Below are positions 12,693-24,028 of a stretch of DNA of 64,000 nt, in pieces. The stretch comes from Pycnopodia helianthoides (lineage: Eukaryota; Echinodermata; Asteroidea; Forcipulatida; Asteriidae). Under the pieces are notes generated by a model. That model did not search any database. It had not been told where the DNA came from and saw only the letters and a program-made list of their open reading frames with translations. Numbering within the stretch: position 1 is the first letter of the stretch; every line of letters starts with the position of its first letter. A program made the translations under genes and the position numbers. The DNA is taken from positions 5,921,001 to 5,985,000 of the forward strand of contig CM063253.1 of assembly GCA_032158295.1 (NCBI GenBank), in the 5' to 3' direction.

Positions 12693-13934
12693 CTAATTGT
12701 TAATGTTCTGATACTGCTTCTCAGCTGAACTCTGTGGCACCCTGACCGCTTCATAGCTGGTGGTGGTGCTGTCCTCTGGCCGAGCGTAGTCATGCTGTGG
12801 GCTTTCATTCTCTACTTGAACTGGTTGGTAGTAGGTATCTTGTGTGGGTTCCATGTAGACGCGATTCTTGTCCTCCGTTGGCTGCAGCTCCATGTAGGGA
12901 TCAGGTTTGGTGACTCGGGGTTCTTTCTCCGATGCGAGACTTTTGATTGGACGGTTCTTTCTGACATCACGAAGAATGAGAATGAGAATGATAGTGATGA
13001 CGAAGAATGTAATAGCAAAAATCATGGCAATTATAAACGCTAGAATCCATGAAGCTAAAGATGAGGATGGATCAGACGAGCAGAGATTTGCCATAGTGCC
13101 AGTAACGCCATTGTTTTGTGACGTCATGCTTTGGGACGCAGTTGTTATGTGCTCTAGTGTTGTGGGTTCTGCCATGGTGTTCCTTACTGTAATTGGCCCA
13201 ATTTGACAACTACGTTGCATGGCAGTGAAATAGATTGAAGTGATGAGGCATTCGAAAGCAACACCATTATCATCATTATTCACTGTCAAATCCAATGTCC
13301 TTACGACTGTATCGTTATCATCGTTGATTACTGATGTCCATGTGGTGTATCTAGTAGTCTGTATAGTGGGATTGATCGTCATTGTGACTGTTCCGTGACT
13401 GCTCTCAGATGAACACCTCATATGTAACTCTGTCCCTGCGTCTACTGTAATGGGTCCAGAAGGGGAGCACATAGGGAAGGACTCACTGGGGAAGTATAAC
13501 ACTGAAAGTGTTACACTGGATCTGGCTACGATGTCGCTGCCTCCGGTCGGTATTGGTTCATTGACTGTACACACATATTCACCAGTATCGGTCCTCTGCA
13601 CATTGGTGATGGTAAAGTCTTGAACAACTGTTTGAGTATTCACATCTATCGATGTATCGAAGATGAATCGTCCATTAGCATTCCAAACAGTAGTTTCACC
13701 CCATCTCAGGTTCATTTCTGGGTCTTCGGTTGCCCACTGAACGACTTGATTCGACTCTACATCACTAGCGGTACACCTCATATCAACCTGCCCGCCCTCC
13801 TTACGATCAGCCTCTGGTGTTAAGATCTCCGTATACACTGCTGGTTGAGCAGTGACAAACATCAGGAATCCGCCTGCATCAAGTGAATACCAAACACACA
13901 CCAGCAAAACATACATGGAGATCCTTCCATCCAT
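12693..13934 (-). CDS. S-type Ig receptor with short tyrosine-rich tail
   Basis: A 413-residue type I membrane protein read from one exon. Signal peptide 1-30. Ig1 about 31-145, with C54, W67 and DTGEYVC ending at C122, a canonical V-type core. Ig2 about 150-250, with C156, C174, C229 and C243. Stalk to about 295, helix about 296-321, then basic residues and a ~90-residue tail. Tail tyrosines are Y347, Y360, Y368, Y369, Y383, Y394 and Y408. Y369 (TYYQPV) and Y394 (TSYEAV) fit the ITSM pattern TxYxx[VI]. Y408 (YQNI) is a YxN site of the Grb2-SH2 type. YEAV and YQNI are ten residues apart, close to ITAM spacing. Probably a surface recognition receptor of immune-type cells; the ligand is unknown. 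The start has Kozak-like ACAATGG context. Confidence 0.92.
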   Translation of the reverse strand: MDGRISMYVLLVCVWYSLDAGGFLMFVTAQPAVYTEILTPEADRKEGGQVDMRCTASDVESNQVVQWATEDPEMNLRWGETTVWNANGRFIFDTSIDVNTQTVVQDFTITNVQRTDTGEYVCTVNEPIPTGGSDIVARSSVTLSVLYFPSESFPMCSPSGPITVDAGTELHMRCSSESSHGTVTMTINPTIQTTRYTTWTSVINDDNDTVVRTLDLTVNNDDNGVAFECLITSIYFTAMQRSCQIGPITVRNTMAEPTTLEHITTASQSMTSQNNGVTGTMANLCSSDPSSSLASWILAFIIAMIFAITFFVITIILILILRDVRKNRPIKSLASEKEPRVTKPDPYMELQPTEDKNRVYMEPTQDTYYQPVQVENESPQHDYARPEDSTTTSYEAVRVPQSSAEKQYQNINN

Positions 13935-14706
13935 TGTGTTGAAACCAATTTATTGAACTTGGATGATCCGAAAACACAAGAATTTATTTTTGGGAAAAGG
14001 TCTGAAGCTTAATGCATGGAGGAACATAATCATACATGTACACATACCTGGTTGAAATGTAATAGTGATTTAACACACACACGAATACATGACTTTAGTG
14101 CACCAAAATACTTGTGTGTGTTAAGCACCACACACCAATGAACTTTGACAATATCAACTCGTGTTTTTCCCATTTCTATTGAGGCATGTTTTTGTAAGCG
14201 TCATAATAATTTCACGGTTCAACTGAATCTATGACATTCATTTGTGTACTTGCAGTTAACTTATCAGTTCGTCGTTGAACCAGTGGGATGGTTTGAAGCA
14301 AGTAAACCAATTACTCAGATATAAAGTGGGCACAACTTGCTCTTTGAATACTACTGCTTACAGTCTTTCACTAGCATAAGGGGTCAAGGTAACTAAGGTA
14401 CCGTTTTCTTTATATTTTAAGAATGTAAACGATATTTGGACGTCAAAATTTGCCCATGCCGGTGGCACATATTTGATTCTGCAAAAACAAAAGCTCGACA
14501 GTTCAAGTTAAGGTCATCAACTAATATGATTATGTATGTGTCACTCCCCCGAAGCACCCACGGCACTGACTGGGTCATGATTAACCCTGTTTAGCATGCG
14601 TTGATCATAAAATAGTTGATCAAAAAAGTGGGTTCCTTTTGTCTCAAGCGAAAGGTCTTCCCGGCTAAATTCAGCAGAAATTAATTAAACTTCATCAAAA
14701 AATGAA

Positions 14707-14890
14707 TTGGTTGGCGTAGCCTTCTACCTCTAGGACCCCGGTTCGAATCCTATACGGGACACTATGTGGATTTGGTTTTCTGTCTCTACCTGATCGCGTG
14801 GGTTTTCCCCTGTAACAAATCTCTTGGTTTTCCTCGCACATCTAAAACTTGAACTTCCTTCCTCGTCTTCTCTCCTTTGGGGTACTTGGC
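14707..14890 (+). repeat. tRNA-derived SINE, X-spacer copy 1
   Basis: Pol III-type internal promoter: A-box-like 'tggcgtagcc' near 14710 and an exact B box GGTTCGAATCC at 14740-14750, spaced as in tRNAs. The body 'gtgggttttcccc ... cctcgcacatctaaaactt' follows. It does not fold as a complete tRNA and occurs at the same place in every X spacer, so it was in the ancestral unit. Confidence 0.65.
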
Positions 14891-15829
14891 TATAAAGTAT
14901 AGTGATTAAGTTCGCTTTTTGGGGGAATCCTTGGCTTCAAAACCAGAACAAATAAATCAATAAAATAACACGCATTCACATTTACGCAAATGTTTGGTAA
15001 GTGGTGAAATTGAACGGTTGACCAGCCTCTTGCTGCTGGCTTACCTTTAATGAAGTTGAATGAATTTGCGACCTGATGAGATTGAATCATCTTATTTGAC
15101 CAGTGAATACCAAACCCCTTTTGTCTGTTGAATGCTGAAGCAATGGCACATTTATTTTCAGACATAATTGCATGAGCCGGGTGTTAAATTGAATGAATTT
15201 CTGTTGAAAGTGGCCTGGAAAACCTATATTATGGAAAAAGTCTTGACGATCTTTACAAAATGGGTTTTACGACATCTTAAGAAGTGAGTCTATAATCTTA
15301 ATCAACCCTGTTTTAAAGGGAAAGGGACAACATAAACATCAAAGTTTGCAAGAGAAATGGCAAATAAACGTGTAGAGGCAATGAGGCCCTAACTTTTATG
15401 ATTGGGATGGACTTTCAAGATATCACTTGTTGATATCAATCACTCGTCATTAATTTAATCAAAGCCAGCAGGTTCATACATATTAATACAATCTGATTAC
15501 AAACGAATAGCCATTTCTTATTAAAAGCCAATTTATTCCAATCAAACAGATCCATACATATTCATGTATTCCGCTTCCATTACATACCAATTTTCGTTTT
15601 CTTAAACTTTTCTGACTTGAAATCTTGTTACTTATTTTAATCTGAAAGTGTTGCGAGTAATTTATTCATAGAAGCAGGTTCATACATAATCATATATCCT
15701 AATTCCAAATGAATATTAATATTTTAAAAAAAACATCATCGATGTTATCTGAGTACAAAATAATATTCATTTTTTGAAAATAAATTCAAGGCGCTGTGTC
15801 GTCATGATCCAAGCAGGCCTGTGGCTGTA

Positions 15830-15943
15830 CATGGAATTATAAACTTTCACATAGTTACTGCACGCGTGCGCACTCCATCTGTATCATTCTATGGAGAGCG
15901 CATGCGCGCCTGCAGTAACTGGGTGAGAGTTCATAATTCCATG
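15830..15943. repeat. GC-rich palindrome, X-spacer copy 1
   Basis: Imperfect inverted repeat of about 114 bp. The arms run from 'catggaattat' through 'gttactgcacgcgtgcgcac' to a short loop, then back through 'gcgcgcctgcagtaac' to 'taattccatg'. The central alternating GC/GT tract is prone to hairpin or Z-DNA. It is present in all five X spacers. Confidence 0.75.
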
Positions 15944-16005
15944 TCCAGCAACAAGTCTGCTTTGGTCAAAACGATACAGCCCCTCTAATATTAACGTGCA
16001 CCAAT

Positions 16006-16108
16006 CATACAGTGCTGGTTGAGCAGTGACAACCATCAGGAATCCGCCTGCATCAAGTGAACACCAAACACACACCAGCAAAACATACATGGAGATCCTT
16101 TCATCCAT
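16006..16108 (-). pseudogene. L-type receptor remnant, signal peptide only
   Basis: From the ATG at 16108 the signal peptide and the first residues after it match the array genes. At about 16006-16010 the sequence jumps into X-spacer DNA, with a few shared bases ('cata') at the junction. The frame continues by chance to 15884 but encodes no Ig domain. Compared with the intact unit at 20628-25951, about 3.1-3.2 kb is missing, namely both Ig domains, helix, tail and 3' flank. The 5' flank is of the L type. Non-functional as a receptor. Confidence 0.88.
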
Positions 16109-19100
16109 TGTATTGAATCTGAGTTTATTAAGTTGCTATCAAATCATTCCTGGACACGACGGATATAGGATGTAAATGCACGAAGTAGAATGATCCTGCG
16201 TTCACACACAACTCAATGTAACAGTGATTTAATGTACATGTATTTAACGATGAAGCTAACTTGGTAGTACTTCATCATACTGAGCACCACACGTCAATGA
16301 ACTTCAACAATAACACAAGTCTGGGTTTTCGTTTTATCGATTCATGTTTTACAATGAGAATTATAAAGTCACAGTTCAACTGAATCTAGAACGACCATAC
16401 CTTAACTAACACATACCATGAAATACTCTACTACTTTAGCACAGCCACAAACCGACTGATTGTAACATTTTAAAGTTCAAACAAGGTCTAATGTATGGTG
16501 GCCCTGAAGGGACATCGCACATCGCAAATATCTTTGCAAATATTTGCGATGTTTGCAAAGATTTGCAATGTCGCAAATATCTTTGCAAATATCTTTGCAG
16601 ATATTTGCGATGTCGCAAATATCTTTGCAAATATCTTTGCAAATATTTGCGATGTCGCAAATATTATAGCATACTTTGTCGCATACTTTGTTGCATAGTT
16701 TGCATATTTGTGCCGGTTTTTTTTTCAAGAGTCTAAAGGGCCTTGAAGTTGTTTGGGTTCCAGGCTTCATTTCATTTACATGTACACACGGGTGGGTAGT
16801 CGGTTGCAGTTGTGGGTATGATTGACTACTCTTCTGTTCTTTCCGCATGCGTGTATAACCATTACATCGAGGTAGAATAATAATGTAGGCATCCGTGGTC
16901 GTTTTTCTGTGTGACGAATCTCGAGAATTTGGTATTCCGTTCGCACTGTCATTGACGGTCGTTGACTAAGATGAACCCAAACAATGTAAGACCCTCTAGG
17001 CTCTTGAAAAATTACCTGGCACAAATATGCAAACTATGCAAAAAAGTATGCGACAAAGTATTTGCAATGATATCTGCGACATCGCAAATATTTGCAAAGA
17101 TATTTGCGACGTGCGATGTCCCTTCAGGGCCACCATACTAATGGTGAGAAAGAAACAACTAAAGAGACAAAACACAGTGAGTTTACGACAGAAGAGTTTC
17201 ATTGAAAAAGGAATAGAATGTTAACGCCAGTGATTAATATCAGTTTCTGATTTATGATTTAATGAAACTTGAACCATGCAGATCAGAACTGGTGTTCGCC
17301 ACCAGAACGAAAAACCGTTCACTTTTCATCGAATAAGTTATTAAAACATGTCACTCAAAGTTTTTGCAACAATAGTATAAAGCTTGACAAATTGAAAACA
17401 TGAATATCTTTAAATACACTTGGTACAACCAATAATTTAATTTAAATCAATCATTTCGCATTGATCAATGACTGAATCATGAGACTATGGCCTGATACGT
17501 GGTATGCTTCTGATGCAAAATGCCCCGTCCCCAAATTTCCTAGCAGTGTTATGGAGTGGTACACATCCTAACATTTTATACTGCGCCCTCTGTCCAGTCT
17601 CCCTATGATCATTGTGTTCGTTTTGGTTGACAGATAATTTAATATAGTCCATATGATGTCGAGAGATTGGAAACGGTAACCAGAATGTCTTTATTTACCT
17701 GTCTTGTCAGTTGATTATATACTTACGTTGTACCAATTTGAATTCACAACGAATGATTCAAAATGGGGTCCGATCAGACAATCAAGCACTCTAGATAACT
17801 GAAACGCAGTGAGCCATAGAAGGGAGGGGCACATTGCGGGCGTTCCTTAGAACATCTGGCCAAGGTTATTCCTGCACCACGAGCCGCGGCGATAGGGGTC
17901 ATTTTCAGTTCTTTACGTTTCTTGAGTTGAGTATTATTTAGGTTATTTCCACCACGTGAATTATCCACGATCGAAAGTTTACATTATAAAGGAGTCAGCT
18001 CTTTGATACTGCACGATCATTTTGCTCAATGTCCTCGTTATAGTTCATCCCGAAAGTAGTATTGAAATGTAATAACGCTGATCCAGCAGCTACGAAATAT
18101 TATAAAGTGTTTTATTAGACTCACCACTGGTAGTAATAAAACACATTAAATTGAAATTTAGAACTGGCAGCCATCTTGAAAAAAAAACTTATTTGCACTT
18201 TTTAGGAGAATTTGATGTGAGTTTGATTTATAGTAAATAACAATAGGATAATGTTCGGAAGGTGCTTCAGAAATAACCAATTCTTCATTTGTATGAGAAA
18301 ATAGAGAATTTTAGTGAATAATCTGTGGGATTTATATGAGGTTGCACCAGGGAGTGCTCTTAACGTTTGAATTCAAAACTCAATAGAGGGCTCACTTAAA
18401 AAAAACCATTGAAATGCATTTTTAATCATTGAGTCATACCATTACATAACATTTTTAATTTACAGCAGTGAAATAACCTCATGTCCGCTATTCAAACATA
18501 ATCATTGAGGATGATGAGAGGTTTGATCAAACAACATCTTAATAAAAAAAAAGGACAAAGCGAGATATAAACGTTATAAACTTTATACAGTCATTTTATG
18601 TTAGATTTACTTTATTAAAGATTGAAAGTAGTGAAAAGTTGTAAATAATCTTCTTTGAATGGAGTCTGGACCGAGCCGAATTAGAGTAATACCACTGGGC
18701 AGTGACACGAAACCGTATCTGTAATTGTTGCTCTTAATCTGGTTCTTAAAGTATTGATTGAACTCGCACGGAATTATAAGAGCTTAGTTTTGCTTCAAGT
18801 CGATATTTGATACACCTATAATTACAATCGACGTGAGGACCTAACATCACCTGTTCTTGTCCTTACATGTCTTCGTTATACCACCACCTAGAGCTGTAGT
18901 TTAGTTGATATAGTTATTTGTTTGAAAATGTTTAAATGTATATACAATTTTTGTTACAGAGGTAAATTTGAGTTCTCCAACACTAATATTCACCCAAGTT
19001 GGCTTTTGTGAGTTTTAACTGCTCCATCCAGTAGGAATATCATAATAATTATAAACTTAATTTTTTAAGAAGTTTGGTATAATACGCAGATCCAACCAAA

Positions 19101-19385
19101 GCTATAAACTGTCCTTACTTGGTCCTCGTTGTTGCCTTGGCGTCACTCGTTCACCGTTGTTTTAATTTGTCTTTTGAAAACTAGAGAAAAATGGAAACGG
19201 CTTCTGTTCAAAAAGTGCGTGATGTTTTCCATTTTGTATTGAAGTGTACAAGGGGGAGATAATTGTTGACAGTGCGTTGTGTTTTATCCGCACTCCATTG
19301 ATAAGATTGATTGTCGTCTAGAATATTGCATCTATACTTTACCATCTACTTTACCATTATGTATGTACAGTTATATCATGAATGT
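16109..19385. other. Y spacer, copy 2
   Basis: Homologous to the other Y spacers. No supportable coding gene. It is interrupted by a 644-bp foldback element (16494-17137). The plus-strand TATAAA (17985-17990) is kept, but the GTGAGT donor-like site that follows it in other copies is lost. A 64-codon minus-strand frame at 17774-17968 recurs at 54835 only through DNA identity. Confidence 0.6.
16494..17137. mobile_element. Foldback/MITE-type DNA element with long inverted arms
   Basis: Left end TATGGTGGCCCTGAAGGGAC, with its exact complement at the right end. Both sides carry CTAATG (16488-16493 and 17138-17143), absent as a duplication in the empty sites near 9891, 26321 and 33419. The inverted arms reach inward to 'gtttgggttc' / 'gaacccaaac', about 270 bp on the left and about 167 bp on the right. 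The difference comes from tandem expansion of a ~24-bp 'gcaaatatctttgcaaatat' motif in the left arm. The centre (about 16765-16970) is unique and non-coding. Confidence 0.88.
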
Positions 19386-20627
19386 CTAATTGTTAATGTT
19401 CTGATACTGCTTCTCAGCTGAACTCTGTGGCACCCTGACCGCTTCATAGCTGGTGGTGGTGCTGTCCTCTGGCTGAGCGTAGTCATGCTGTGGGCTTTCA
19501 TTCTCTACTTCAACTGGTTGGTAGTAGGTATCTTGTGTGGGTTCCATGTAGACGCGATTCTTGTCCTCCGTTGGCTGCAGCTCCATGTAGGGATCAGGTT
19601 TGGTGACTCGGGGTTCTTTCTCAGATGTGAGTCTTTTTATCAGACGGTTCTTTCTGACATTACTAAGAAAGAGAATGGCGGTGATGACGAAGAATGTAAT
19701 AGCAAAAATCATGGCAATTATAAACGCTAGAATCCATGGAGCTGAAGATGAGGATGGATCAGACGAGCAAAGATTTGCCATAGTGCCAGAAACGCCATTG
19801 TTTTGTGACGTCATGCTTTGGGACGCAGTTGTTATGTGCTCTAGTGTTGTGGGTTCTGTCATGGCGTTCCTTACTGTAATTGGCCCGATTTGACAACTAC
19901 GTTGCATGGCAGTGAAATAGATTGAAGTGATGAGGCATTCGAAAGCAACACCATTATCATGATTTTTCACTGTCAAATCCAATGTCCTTACGACTGTATC
20001 GTCATCATCGTTGATTACTGATGTCCATGTGGTGTATCTAGTAGTCTGTATAGTGGGATTGATCGTCATTGTGGCTGTTCCGTGACTGCTCTCAGATGAA
20101 CACGTCATATGTAACTCTGTCCCTGCGTCTACTGTAATGGGTCCAGAAGGGGAGCACATAGGGAAGGACTCACTGGGGAAGTATAACACTGAAAGTGTTA
20201 CACTGGATGTGGCTACGATAGCGTTGCCTCCGGCTGATAATGGTTCATTGACTTTACACACATATTCATCAGTATCGGCCCTCTGCACATTGGTGATGGT
20301 AAAGTTTTGCACAACTGTTTGAGTATTCATATCTAGGCCTACCGTTGTGTTGAACTTGAATCGTCCTCTTGCATTTGAAATAGTGGTTTCACCCCATCTC
20401 AGGCTCAACTCTGGGTCTTTGGTTGCCCACTGAACGACTTGACTCGACTCTACATCACTAGCGGTACATCTCATATCTACCTGCCCGCCCTCCTTACGAT
20501 CAGCCTCTGGTGTTAAGATCTCCGCATACACTGCTGGTTGAGCAGTGACAACCATCAGGAATCCGCCTGCATCAAGTGAACACCAAACACACACCAGCAA
20601 AACATACATGGAGATCCTTCCATCCAT
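19386..20627 (-). CDS. S-type Ig receptor with short tyrosine-rich tail
   Basis: 413 residues, closest to the gene at 12693: Ig2, stalk, helix and tail are almost the same, and the seven tail tyrosines sit at the same positions (Y347 to Y408). It differs mainly in Ig1. Strand C'-D is changed (ISNARGRFKFNTT), two residues are added (VGLDMNTQ), and the loop before strand G reads EPLSAGGNA instead of EPIPTGGSD. Two residues lost after the helix restore the length. Cysteines C54 and C124 and W67 of Ig1 are intact. The 5' flank is nearly identical to that of the genes at 12693 and 57006, marking a recent duplication. The start has the same ACAATGG context. Confidence 0.92.
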   Translation of the reverse strand: MDGRISMYVLLVCVWCSLDAGGFLMVVTAQPAVYAEILTPEADRKEGGQVDMRCTASDVESSQVVQWATKDPELSLRWGETTISNARGRFKFNTTVGLDMNTQTVVQNFTITNVQRADTDEYVCKVNEPLSAGGNAIVATSSVTLSVLYFPSESFPMCSPSGPITVDAGTELHMTCSSESSHGTATMTINPTIQTTRYTTWTSVINDDDDTVVRTLDLTVKNHDNGVAFECLITSIYFTAMQRSCQIGPITVRNAMTEPTTLEHITTASQSMTSQNNGVSGTMANLCSSDPSSSSAPWILAFIIAMIFAITFFVITAILFLSNVRKNRLIKRLTSEKEPRVTKPDPYMELQPTEDKNRVYMEPTQDTYYQPVEVENESPQHDYAQPEDSTTTSYEAVRVPQSSAEKQYQNINN

Positions 20628-21402
20628 TGTGTTGAAACCAATTTATTGAACTTGGATGATCCGAAAACACAAGAATTTATTTTAGGGAAAAGGTCTGAAG
20701 TTTAATGCATGGAGGAGCATAATCATACATGTACACATACCTGGTTGAAATGTAATAGTGATTTAACACACAAACGAATACATGACTTTAGTGCACCATA
20801 GTAGAACTTGTGTGTGTTAAGCACCACACACCAATGAACTTTGACAATATCAACTCGTGTTTTTTCCCATTTCTATAGAGGCATGTTTTTATAAGCGTCA
20901 TAATAATTTCACAGTTCAACTGAATCTATGACATTCATTTGTGTACTTGCATTTAACTTATTATTTCGTCGTTGAACCAGTGGGATGGTTTGAAACAAGT
21001 AAACCAATTACTCAGATATAAGTGGGCACAACTTGCTCTTTGAATACTACTGCTTACAGTCTTGCAATAGCATAATGGGTTAAGGTAACTAAGGTACCAT
21101 TTTCTTTATTCTTTAAGAATGTAAACTATATTTGGACGTCAAAATTTGCCCATGCCGGTGGCACATATTTGATTCTGCAAAAACAAAAGCTCGACAGTTC
21201 AAGTTAAGGTCATCAACTAATATGATTATGTATGTGTCACTCCCCCGAAGCACCCACGGCACTGACTGGGTCATGATTAACCCTGTTTAGCATGCGTTGA
21301 TCATAAAATAGTTGATCAAAAAAGTGGGTCCCTTTTGTCTCAAGCGAAAGGTCTTCCCGGCTAAATTCAGCAGAAATTAATTAAACTTCATCAAAAAATG
21401 AA

Positions 21403-21586
21403 TTGGTTGGCGTAGCCTTCTACCTCTAGGACCCCGGTTCGAATCCTATACGGGACACTATGTGGATTTGGTTTTCTGTCTCTACCTGATCGCGTGGGTT
21501 TTCCCCTGTAACAAATCTCTTGGTTTTCCTCGCACATCTAAAACTTGAACTTCCTTCCTCGTCTTCTCTCCTTTGGGGTACTTGGC
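21403..21586 (+). repeat. tRNA-derived SINE, X-spacer copy 2
   Basis: B box GGTTCGAATCC at 21436-21446, with an A-box-like 'tggcgtagcc' about 30 bp upstream. Nearly identical to the copy at 14707. Confidence 0.65.
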
Positions 21587-22526
21587 TATAAAGTATAGTG
21601 ATTAAGTTCGCTTTTTGGGGGAATCCTTGGCTTCAAAACCAGAACAAATAAATCAATAAAATAACACGCATTCACATTTACGCAAATGTTTGGTAAGTGG
21701 TGAAATTGAACGGTTGACCAGCCTCTTGCTGCTGGCTTACCTTTAATGAAGTTGAATGAATTTGCGACCTGATGAGATTGAATCATCTTATTTGACCAGT
21801 GAATACCAAACCCCTTTTGTCTGTTGAATGCTGAAGCAATGGCACATTTATTTTCAGACATAATTGCATGAGCCGGGTGTTAAATTGAATGAATTTCTGT
21901 TGAAAGTGGCCTGGAAAACCTATATTATGGAAAAAGTCTTGACGATCTTTACAAAATGGGTTTTACGACATCTTAAGAAGTGAGTCTATAATCTTAATCA
22001 ACCCTGTTTTAAAGGGAAAGGGACAACATAAACATCAAAGTTTGCAAGAGAAATGGCAAATAAACGTGTAGAGGCGATGAGGCCCTAACTTTTATGATTG
22101 GGATGGACTTTCAAGATATCACTTGTTGATATCAATCACTCGTCATTAATTTATTCAAAGCCAGCAGGTTCATACATATTAATACAATCTGATTACAAAC
22201 GAATAGCCATTTCTTATTAAAAGCCAATTTATTCCAATCAAACAGATCCATACATATTCATGTATTCCGCTTCCATTACATACCAATTTTCGTTTTCTTA
22301 AACTTTTTCTGACTTGAAATCTTGTTACTTATTTTAATCTGAAAGTGTTGCGAGTAATTTATTCATAGAAGCAGGTTCATACATAATCATATATCCTAAT
22401 TCCAAATGAATATTAATATTTAAAAAAAAACATCATCGATGTTATCTGAGTACAAAAGAATATTCATTTTTTGAAAATAAATTCAAGGCGCTGTGTCGTC
22501 ATGATCCAAGCAGGCCTGTGGCTGTA

Positions 22527-22640
22527 CATGGAATTATAAACTTTCACATAGTTACTGCACGCGTGCGCACTCCATCCGTATTATTTCATGGAGAGCGCGT
22601 GCGCGCGTGCAGTAACTGGGTGAGAGTTCATAATTCCATG
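22527..22640. repeat. GC-rich palindrome, X-spacer copy 2
   Basis: Same imperfect inverted repeat as at 15830. Arms 'gttactgcacgcgtgcgc' and 'gcgcgcgtgcagtaac' flank a short loop. Confidence 0.75.
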
Positions 22641-23460
22641 TCCAGCAACAAGTCTGCTTTGTCTCATAACGATACAGCCCTTCTAATCTTAACGTGCACC
22701 AATCATATTGACTTCATTTTTTAGCATTACTGTAAAAACATACATTCAAATAAACATGGCTATGACAGAAATAACTTCCTTGGATATTAATTTTTTTGCT
22801 GAATAAGCATGGATGCATTTGCAAACAAATTACATCAATGTCTTTTAATTGTAACGCATGAGTGATTTTTTTACGAAATTGATTCTGATTTGATTTCTTG
22901 TTTTATTCCAAAAAGAACATACCCTAGCACCTTGGGGAACGGTTACAACAACATTTAAAATATACAAATTGCAGTTTACATCATGACGGAGGAGTTAGCA
23001 AAAGCATCAATGTTAAAATAATTATTTGGAACATTGATTTCCTTTAACAGACATACAAATATAATTGGCTAAGCAATATACAAAACCTTTTTGCTTGAGA
23101 AGTAATTAAATTGTTGTTTGTCTCATTCCGATAGCATACTAAAATCTGCATCACTTTTACAAACAGTATCATACATGGTTTTTCTAAAAGAATTATACAT
23201 TAGACATTAGTTTATTCTGTAAATTTAATTTGGATGCGTTTACATAAACAATGTGTATACATGCATGTATTTCAAAATCGTAAAGCCCTAAAGCCCACAA
23301 TACAGACCGATTTCATGCAAGTGAAATAATCCAAAAAATACAAAATTGTTGTGATTACAGAATAGTAAAGGTTTCCAACCACAACGCTGTTTGGAAGTTA
23401 TGGGAGATAGTGAAGGGGAAACTTGGAGGACGTGTGAGAACACCCATTGGCGATGGTGTG

Positions 23461-23515
23461 GAGGTGGGTGTGGCATTGGGTGCGGCATTGGGTGTGGCAG
23501 TGGGTGCGCGTGTGG
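23461..23515. repeat. 12-bp minisatellite (about 4 units)
   Basis: Units of 'tgggtgtggcat' with single-base variants. The same locus has about three units at 30650-30700, about seven at 49925-50015 and about five at 61120-61190. Confidence 0.75.
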
Positions 23516-24018
23516 TTGGATACATACACAACCAATTGATAAGAAGAAACAAAAACTTCTGCAGTAATTTTTCCTAATTAAAATTCGTGACGCTTTTGAC
23601 ACAATTTTTTCCAAGAAGCATAATTGTTACAATGAATTTAGAAGTCGAAGTTCAATAGGTTACATTTTTGTGCGTGGTTCTCTTTTCAGCAAGGCAGGGT
23701 TTAAAAAAAAACAAAAAACCCAATCATTTCTCATTATCGGTACAATATAAAACCCAAATTAGGTTTAATGTGAAAAGTTTGTCATTATTTATAAAGTGTG
23801 TTAGAGAAATTGAGGACAAAATGTCTTGGCTAACGATATAGATTCTCAGGATCATGGTAGTATAGTAACCCGATTACAAAAAGAATATCTCAGCAAAATG
23901 TAAACAAATGAACCATGAAAACTGATGTAAAAAATTGCTATAGTTCGTTTAGTGAGAAGAGAATAATGAGAACAAGATTGAACTGCAGTAAAACTGATAT
24001 GAGGGGATGAAGATGCTG

Positions 24019-24028
24019 TTTATTTATT
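24019..24028 (-). terminator. Polyadenylation signal of the L gene at 24158
   Basis: Two overlapping AATAAA hexamers on the minus strand, about 130 bp past the stop codon. The same sequence is kept at 50478-50487 and 61699-61708. Confidence 0.55.

Larger units (their letters stand above)
13935..16005. other. X spacer, copy 1 (truncated at a deletion junction)
   Basis: The 5' flank of the S gene, nearly identical to 20628-22710 and 58296-60375. It holds a tRNA-derived SINE (about 14707-14890) and a GC-rich palindrome (15830-15943). It ends abruptly at 'ccaatcata', where it joins the remnant of an L gene. A 91-codon minus-strand frame (14890-15165) recurs in other copies only because the DNA itself is nearly identical; I do not call it a gene. 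Confidence 0.65.

Noticed and set aside
12792..13206. Plus-strand frames opposite the receptor genes (also at 19485, 46344 and 57105)
   Set aside because: Antisense shadows of conserved receptor coding sequence.
14740..14750. Possible tRNA gene
   Set aside because: The B box is perfect but no complete cloverleaf can be drawn, and the unit continues as a SINE body.
14890..15165. 91-codon minus-strand frame repeated at 21586, 59254 and partly 48027
   Set aside because: It lies in spacer DNA that is nearly identical for kilobases and overlaps the region beside the SINE. The more diverged copies do not keep the frame cleanly.
16436..16848. Overlapping frames on both strands with repeated Ile-Cys-Lys-Asp type residues
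   Set aside because: Produced by the tandem palindromic motif of the foldback element.
17774..17968. 64-codon minus-strand frame repeated at 54835
   Set aside because: Conserved only as DNA identity of Y spacers; no domain, no good start context and altered in other copies.
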